From assembly GCA_034766995.1 (NCBI GenBank), contig CM068318.1, positions 40,005,956 through 40,069,955 of the forward strand: a stretch of 64,000 nucleotides of DNA, given 5' to 3'. Shown piece by piece: positions 57,357-64,000 of the stretch. Source of the DNA: Acanthacorydalis orientalis (lineage: Eukaryota; Arthropoda; Insecta; Megaloptera; Corydalidae). The translations under genes and the position numbers were made by a program. The number at the start of each line of letters is the position of its first letter. Positions within the stretch are counted from its first letter, which is position 1. The notes beneath the pieces are model-generated. The model searched no databases. It worked only from the letters and a program-made list of their open reading frames with translations, and had not been told where the DNA came from.

Positions 57357-57549
57357 CTATATATATATATATATAGTACCTATATATATATATATATATA
57401 TAAAACCTTGTCAAATTATAAGACTCTTAGAACTATTGTCTTAAATTATACTTTTCATAATATTTTCTTCTTTATTTGGAATATTGTTGATAAGAAGATT
57501 ATTTTTCAACTCGTTCCTTATTCTCTGTTACTTTAGCAACATCTGCAAT
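56541..57549 (+). repeat. Five-unit array of ~160-bp blocks with TA spacers
   Basis: The block ACCTTGTCAAATTATAAGAC, CCTTAGACCTATTGTCTTAA, then TTTATTTGGAATATTGTTGA and TTATTCTCTGTTATTTTAGC and AACATCTTCAATTAATCAAT occurs five times, starting near 56543, 56739, 56912, 57151 and 57403. Blocks differ at a few positions and by small indels. The spacers are TA arrays of very different length, several with AGTACCTATATGTATATA motifs. Non-coding; no terminal inverted repeats seen. Confidence 0.95.
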
Positions 57550-57835
57550 TATATATATATATATATTGCAACACCATAAGTATCAATAATTAACTGTAAA
57601 ATTCGAACAAACTGTTTTAACAGGCTTTAAATGTGTCTTCCTGCAATTACTCGTTTTGTAGTGTTAAAAATAATCTTTTTCTTAGCAAAAAACTGATTTT
57701 TGTGAAAAATATTATTAATAGATGAGTTTCTTATTTAAAATTACGTTAATTTCTATCCGGATATGCCAATATATTTGTTAAATTTTATAAATTAATATTT
57801 TTTTAACGGTGGGTAAACGCAGTTACTTGTAACCA

Positions 57836-58740
57836 AAGAAAGTTGGCCAAATTGTCAGGCATTTGAACGCTGAAAATATATCATTGTGCAAGATTGCTGA
57901 CATGTTAGGTGTATCGCGAAGTTCTGTAAAGAATATTGAGAAAAATAGACTTTATACCCAAAACGCAAGAGCGCATATAGTTGACATTATGTTGCTAAAT
58001 CGAGAACTGACAAGAAAATCCGGGATATTTGCAGTCAAAAGAGAAAAAAGTCATATCACAGTCTTGACTAAACAAATTCATGATGCAGGCATTGTGGTAT
58101 CCCAAAGAACTATTCAGCGACAATTCGCTGAAAAGGGCCTATTAGTCAAAAAACGTGCTCAGAAACCTAAACTTGCATCAGCCATAATCAAGGAACAACT
58201 CTAATTGACATAAGACGGTTCACGATTTTCGATTCATGAATAGGAAATGGTAATTTATAGTCAACTAGTTTTATAATAATAATTTTTAACGAAAGTTTTG
58301 AAATAAAATGTTGTTATTCCTTTTATTTCTCAAAAAGCATCCTTCACTCATGGTGTGTGTGATTAGTGATCAGTATCAAAGACCCAGGACGTTTACTGGT
58401 AGTGGGAAGTATCAGGGAGGCTGATCGATACTAGAAATTTTTAAAAGAATAACTACTTCTGCAAATAATGGAGTGATTTAAGGAAGACAAAACTCATATT
58501 TTTATGTATGACGGCGCATCGTGCCGTAAAACCAAGATTATAGCCATGTTTTTAGTTAAAAATAATGTTGTAGTTCTTGATTGTCCAGGAAATTTACTAG
58601 ATGTTAACCCAATCGAGAACATTTAGGAGTTTATGTAGAGTGAAGTTAGTAAAACTGCTCTTACCACAAAAAAAAAAAATTCGTACAGGATTATTAAAAT
58701 ATGGCATAGTATCCAAAAAGGTAGAAAGCTGTATAAGGTG
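57836..58740 (+). pseudogene. Tc1-like transposase relic with DD34E-type motif
   Basis: An open run of 114 codons (57863-58204) gives SLCKIADMLGVSRSSVKNIE, the first helix-turn-helix of Tc1-type transposases. It then gives ILLNRELTRKSG-like sequence and VVSQRTIQRQFAEKGLLVKK, the second DNA-binding part. After a gap with deletions, 58501-58619 reads FMYDGASCRKTKIIAMFLVK, NNVVVLDCPGNLLDVNPIEN. The Asp (58510-58512) and Glu (58615-58617) are separated by 34 residues, the DD34E signature. The first catalytic Asp region is missing. Stops follow (NI*EFM*S). Terminal repeats were not found. Confidence 0.85.
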
Positions 58741-58769
58741 TTTGTCTCGTCATATACACACATAAACAC

Positions 58770-59515
58770 TACTGGATGCTAAAGGTGGACATAAAAATAT
58801 TGATTTTCGGTTCCTTGAGAGTTGATAAGAAGATTTTTAATTTTTTTTTAATGATGATTTCATTTTTCCTTTCCAGATTTCAATTTGTTACAGCAGTAAT
58901 CAGATTTATTTCATCACTTTATTTCAGTTCTTTGACAAAAGACAAAAAGATCTTTAATGTTTTCTATTCCTTCGCAAAATACATATAACTTTTCTATTTT
59001 CACTATCATTATATTTTTCTAACCAAACAAAATATAAAAATGTCTAGAGTTCTTATTTTCCTCCTGTCCATTGTCTTAATAACCGCGTACCGTATCAAAG
59101 TGTAAATTTATATAAGTTGTACATCCTTCATAAAAAAATTAGACCTCTTTCGCAACATTTTATCAAAGAATAAATAAAAAAAATATTTACGGTTACTTGT
59201 TAGTCAATATATTAATAAATATAATTTTTAAAATACTATTTAAATGAAAGTTTTTGTAAACTGATAGACATTTTTGTATTTAAAATCGATATAAAAATAA
59301 TTTCTTGTAATAATAACTTGAATTTATATTCCGTTTTTATTTCAAATTTCCTATCGTTATTTTTTATCGGTTCAGTAATAACACAAGTACCTATTTACAT
59401 AAAATAATTTGTGTTAAAATAGAAGCACGTACTGAATATTTGTTCAGCACATTATTTTTCTAAAAAAAAAAAACATCAATAGTACGTTTAACTGATTAAC
59501 ATATTAAATTTGAAA
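58770..59515. other. AT-rich DNA without recognisable features
   Basis: A 70-codon Phe-rich frame at 58776-58988 has no motif. Nothing else is seen. Confidence 0.5.
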
Positions 59516-59519
59516 GTGC

Positions 59520-60080
59520 TTCGTTTTCTCCGTTCGTAGAAAACGCATTGATAAAAGATCAATTGAATTACCATATCGACATTTCCTTTCCGTTTTTAAG
59601 TTCTTCGCTCAAACGTAACGAAAACTATTCGAAATTGACATGAAGGAAAAAACGCGAACGAATTGAAACATCTAAAATTCAATATTTTCCCGAAACGAGT
59701 CGGTTATGACTATCCAGCGAATATTTCCACGACTAAAAAGGTGACATTTTTTTATGTTTACATCCGGCTCGGAGGTCTCAAAACGTCATCTCGAATTCGA
59801 CGCGCGCGGACAAATATAATTGAAACCGACACCGAATGAATACGAATCATAATTGTATTTACGTTTCGTATGTTTTGATTTTCGTTGTTTTTATATTGAT
59901 AGGGGAACGTTTTCGTTATTAGTTTGCGACGACGCCGCACTCGGAAACTGTCAATAGGATGATGTGACGTTCAGTTTATGTGTACGGATGAATAAAATGA
60001 ATATATAAAAAAAAAGAAAAAAAACGACGGCGAGTGAAAAGAGAAAAGATACGCGATGCCTAAAAACAATAAAAATGTGG
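59520..60080. other. CpG-richer island, possible regulatory DNA
   Basis: About 560 bp with high CpG content (AATTCGACGCGCGCGGACAA at 59793, TTTGCGACGACGCCGCACTC at 59922), unique in the window and free of repeats. The only frame is a basic 60-codon minus-strand one (59758-59940) without a known motif. Conserved non-coding DNA or a first exon are both possible. Confidence 0.4.
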
Positions 60081-60254
60081 GGTTGAAAAGATGTTGACAG
60101 ACTTTATAGTAGTGGTTCACTGTACAGAAATCTATGGATCTAATACGGATGGATTATACATAATCTACACAGTGAATAGTAGGAAACGGGTTTTATTTGT
60201 TTTCCTTTTTACATTTTCGAATAAATTCAACACTAGAGGAAACTTTAAACATTT

Positions 60255-60313
<59 letters not shown>
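60255..60313. repeat. (TA)n microsatellite
   Basis: Uninterrupted TA array. A short one follows at 60773-60793. Confidence 0.96.
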
Positions 60314-60315
<2 letters not shown>

Positions 60316-60989
60316 GAGTACAAATAAAAGCTACACGTTTCATATCAGATAGACATTTGAAGTTGAATAATTCAACTGAAGTGATAAAATATCTGAAGTG
60401 AAAATGTTCAGAAAGAAACAAATATAGAATATTAGTTTATGCATTATATCTTTTAGGGGATATTAAGCATGAGAGAAAATTGGTTGAAGAATAACTTATT
60501 TTTATGAGAAGAATGTTTTTCCACCAAAAGTTAATATATAAAAATATTAAAGCTTATTAATGAATATTGAAACTTCCAAAATGATGCACTTGTTTTGGTT
60601 AAACTGCATTCATATTTTTTCTAAATCGCTTTTTTCTTTAGTAGAAACATTTAAGATTAAAATGACAAGAAGAATTAGAACTCTTATTCAAAAATTAAAC
60701 ATATTATTAAGATTGAAATTCGAATTTGTAGTTATAAGCAAGTTTACTTGCAACTAAACACACTCATACACACACATATATATATATATATACATATGTA
60801 TAGAATCTATAAAAAAATACATACTTTATCAACCCATAACCCAGTAAACATTTTGGGTTTTTACTTGCAGGTTGGTTGTAATAATGAAAACCATCAGACT
60901 TATATTTCAACAATGAAAATTTATGTTGAAGTGGTATGAGAAGTTGGAATATGAAAGTTCAGAAAACAGTTTAAGACAGAATACTATTC

Positions 60990-61880
60990 TGAAACATAAA
61001 CCTGTCTCAGATATTTAAAGCAGATAACATTGTAAAAAATGTACACAAGCAACGATCAGGAAGATCGCACATATCCATGAGATCTAAGAAACTATAAGAG
61101 CTCCTGGAACTTTTCCGAGAAATGTCGTATAATTATATCCGACAAGCAGCTCATGAAACGGAAATCATAAAATTCAGTGAATACTGCGTTTTAAAGGCTG
61201 CGGGATGAAAAAGATGCATTCTAAGATTAGTATTATCTCTGAATGAAGATGATTCTAATCACTGGATTGAATTTTACAAGTAGTATTTAACAAAATCTGC
61301 AGAATATGCTCTGTTTGTCAATAAGATGGTTTATAAGACAACATTGAAGTTACAGTACAAATAATTACTGGACAATCAGAAATCTATACATTACTGAATA
61401 ATAATTGATAAATTTATCAGGAATTAGAGTATGGTGTAGATTATCATCCGTGCTTTTGATTAAACTATTCTTTTCTGATGTAACTGTTACTGGTACCGCA
61501 CATATTAACTTGCTTCAAGAACCAATCGTCCTTTGTATTCATGAGCTGTTTGAAGATGACGATAAACTTTATTTTGAACAGGATGGAGCACCTTCTTATT
61601 TTTATCAAGAAGTTAGGGTTAATGTGAATGAAACTTTTCTAAACAGATTGATTCGATGAAGAGACTGTGTTGAGGTTCTGAGGACAGTGTTATTTTCCGC
61701 GTTCTCTATATTGGATTTTTTTATGGGAATATTTTAAAGATAGACTTTGTTAAGAAAACAATCAAGTACGTTAAGTTATTGTAGTAGATTGTACATCAAT
61801 ATCAAGAGATAACTTAGATGATGTATGTATTTCAATTTCTCGATAGATGGTTATTGAGGTCTTAGGGCATTTCGACAGCT
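60990..61880 (+). pseudogene. Relic of an IS630/Tc1/mariner-type transposase
   Basis: In shifting frames it reads RSGRSHISMRS-like sequence (the SGRPRTS linker), then LLELFREMSYNYIRQAAHET, EYGVDYHPCF, FSDVTVTGTAHINLLQEPIV and KLYFEQDGAPSYFYQEVRVN. It then reads LYWIFLWEYFKDRLC and RDNLDDVCISIS, ending in VIEVLGHF. The second catalytic aspartate in FEQDGAP (61582-61584) is kept. The motif order is that of a widespread insect transposase type (VTG...YL..L, FQQDGAPPH, FLWGY.K..VY). Many stops. No terminal repeats recognised. Confidence 0.8.
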
Positions 61881-61959
61881 GAGTTCATTAGCGCCCGATT
61901 CAGTTTCTGGACGATTTCAACAATGGCTGGATAAAAATTGATAATAAATATCCTCCAAT

Positions 61960-62330
61960 TCACCAACTCCTTCCTCCCGTCCCGCAACTACCTCCTCCAA
62001 TTTTGCGACTGTCTTCTCCTATTCCTCAACTTCCGTTCCATTCCGCAACTCACTCCTATCATCTCACAACTCACTCCCCTCAACACGCAACTCCCTCCTC
62101 CCATATCGAAATTCCGCTCCTCCCACTCCGTAACACCGACCTCCCGCCCAGTAACACCCTCCTCTCATGCCGCTACTCCATCGTTCCATGCTGTTACTCC
62201 CCTCCTCTCACTACACAGTTCGTTCAATTAACCCCGAAACTAGCTTTTCCTATCCCTGATATCCCTCCTCTCATCCTGAAACTCTATTTTCCACTCACAA
62301 CTTCCTACTCCCAAATCCTAACTTCAATAA
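61960..62330 (+). repeat. Pyrimidine-rich minisatellite, ~21-bp period
   Basis: Degenerate units of the form CGCAACTCCCTCCTCCCATM repeat about 16 times; clear ones start at 61983, 62068, 62086 and 62106. The plus strand is overwhelmingly C/T with regular AAC or CAC breaks. Overlapping open frames of 97 and 126 codons come only from the lack of stops in this composition and are not genes. Confidence 0.88.
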
Positions 62331-62455
62331 GTAGAAAATTTGCATTAATGTATATTTTTTTCTTACATTTTTCTTCATTTTAAAATTAAACAATAACGTT
62401 TATGAAAATAAACAAAGAAGTTATTAACTATCAAATTGTGTATACATTTTGGACA

Positions 62456-62462
<7 letters not shown>

Positions 62463-62512
<50 letters not shown>
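62463..62512. repeat. (TA)n microsatellite
   Basis: Uninterrupted TA array. From 62513 to the end I see only AT-rich DNA, with no supported frame or element. Confidence 0.96.
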
Positions 62513-62514
<2 letters not shown>

Positions 62515-64000
62515 AAAATCAATAAGTATATACAATTATAAACATTACAAAACTTTATTAAACTATATAACTTATGCACTGAAATATGCACAACATCTAA
62601 ATGATCTAAATATTATTTATTATTAATAATTGCAACAAATATCTTGCAAGTATTTCTACTTTATGTAATCCAAGTATTCATTTATTAAAATTGAAAAATA
62701 GTTTAGATTTTATTAAGATGTAACTGAGAAGCCCATTTACTTCCTTCTACAATGATACTGAAACATATGTTAAAGTACTCAATATATATTTTAAATGTTA
62801 AACGAAAAAATTCTTAAACTGATATTTCAGAATGATAAAACATGATTTAGTAATTGAACAATTGGAAATATCACTGAGAATGATGACTCAAACATGATTA
62901 TAATTACTCAAACATATACGTTTGCAATTATTTAAAAAATTATTATGAAATCTCACACAAACTCTATATAACTCCTTTTTGACTTTATGAAAATAAATGT
63001 AATTGTGTTCCAATACAGTTCTGACACTATAGCAAAATTCATTTTCATAACTGATTTCTTTATCATAAATATTTAAATGAGATTTTTTGTTCTCTAAAGA
63101 TGATGGAATTTCTATCTAAATGTGCAGAAGAAATAATCAAAAATAGTAAATAATAATTTACTGAAAAATATTCACCAGTAAACTGTATGTAGGATGAAAA
63201 ATAATTATAAAATTAATTGTGTTTTTACATAGAAACTAATTACTTTCATATCTAATTAACATTTTTTTAACAAATTATTCTAAGACTGAGATATATGCTT
63301 TTCATATACACACAGATATTTATTTATAACTAGTTAATAGTTTTAAATATAAATTAAAAACATTACTTGTAAGAGATATCTGTAAAATATTACTGTAAGA
63401 TCCCCAAATCCATAAAAAATTACCTTTTTCTAACTAAAAAAACTTCGCTTAAAAACTTTTATTTAACAGAATTCAAGACACTGTTTAGTAAGTTTACTTT
63501 TCAGTTATTCTTTTTGACTGTTAAAAAACTGACATTATTCGATTGCATTGTTTTTGTTTCTTATTTTACTTCGGCTTTTCCGCCAACGGATTCACGTTCA
63601 GTCTTGTAAGTTTTCTAATTCTTAGAAACGAATTACTCTTCCTACAGATCTTGAATCAATTGGATTTCTTTCCAAAAGTTGTTAATTAAACTTTCATGAA
63701 ACGTACTTCTCTTTTGGAACGTATATTTTTTTATAAAACACCGACACCTAAATTTATTTATACTTTTAAATTTTTAACCATTCCGAATATAGAAATACAT
63801 TTATCCATATCTATTTATAGATTCTTATAAAATTTGAATACTAATCAACTATTTTATCGTTAAATAAACAAAGAGGAAACTAAATACTATATCCTTGTAT
63901 ATCAGATCGATGTTTAGTCTGTTGAATAAAAAAAAGATTCTACGCGATCTGAAAAGAAGATGTCAAAACAGGCGTATGTATAAGAATAAAAAAAATACAC

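Noticed and set aside
56541..57549. CRISPR-like pattern of regular repeats and spacers
   Set aside because: Repeat blocks are about 160 bp, spacers are TA microsatellite, and the DNA is plainly eukaryotic.
62003..62383. 126-codon and 97-codon overlapping frames
   Set aside because: They are open only because the pyrimidine-rich minisatellite lacks stop codons; no protein motif is present.

Overview
The window is AT-rich eukaryotic, non-coding DNA. It carries dozens of (TA)n arrays, many Tc1/mariner relics (cecropia/Hsmar1-type, mauritiana-like, mellifera-like and others), piggyBac-like and LINE fragments, and a relic of an endonuclease of the kind found in Helentrons. This mix suggests an insect, possibly a hymenopteran; the order is inference. 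I see no multi-exon host gene that I can name. Almost every protein-like signal is a decayed transposon. The exceptions are one 223-codon mariner-derived reading frame that is still open and one weak 85-codon candidate exon with a membrane segment.

Layout. 1-10.4 kb: TA arrays, one 1,220-bp cecropia-type mariner (2011-3230) and a seven-unit ~145-bp tandem array (8705-9555). 10.4-18.2 kb: a dense repeat nest with several copies of a deleted mariner that keeps only the DNA-binding half of its transposase, an unclassified repeat (here R1/R2), a piggyBac relic, a palindromic repeat present as an inverted pair 3.7 kb apart, a tRNA-like relic and two GC-richer islands. 18.2-28 kb: LINE 3' ends, the endonuclease relic, a ~740-bp inverted-repeat element, a mariner C-terminal piece and very long TA arrays. 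28-38.4 kb: several decayed mariner, transposase and LINE fragments, a 78-bp miniature mariner and a 1,297-bp cecropia-type mariner on the minus strand. 39-44 kb: a compound TA/minisatellite, a degraded mariner and a second copy of the R1-mariner-R2 block. 44-48.6 kb: CpG-richer sequence around two mariners that sit in what looks like one TA array; the second has perfect 27-bp ends and an open 223-codon frame. 49-58.8 kb: a ~300-bp tandem repeat, a 926-bp piggyBac deletion derivative with both ends, an unclassified 700-bp terminal-inverted-repeat element, a LINE relic, a mariner, a five-unit array with TA spacers and a Tc1-like relic. 59-64 kb: a CpG-richer island, another transposase relic, a pyrimidine-rich minisatellite and plain AT-rich DNA.

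The elements interact mainly by nesting. Mariners duplicate TA on insertion and repeatedly lie in or beside TA arrays. Two LINE 3' ends also run into TA arrays. Several families (cecropia-type mariner, mariner 46429-47348, piggyBac 50223-51148) persist as internal-deletion derivatives with recognisable ends, so they would have depended on transposase made elsewhere. Family assignments come from motif recognition by eye; no database search was possible.
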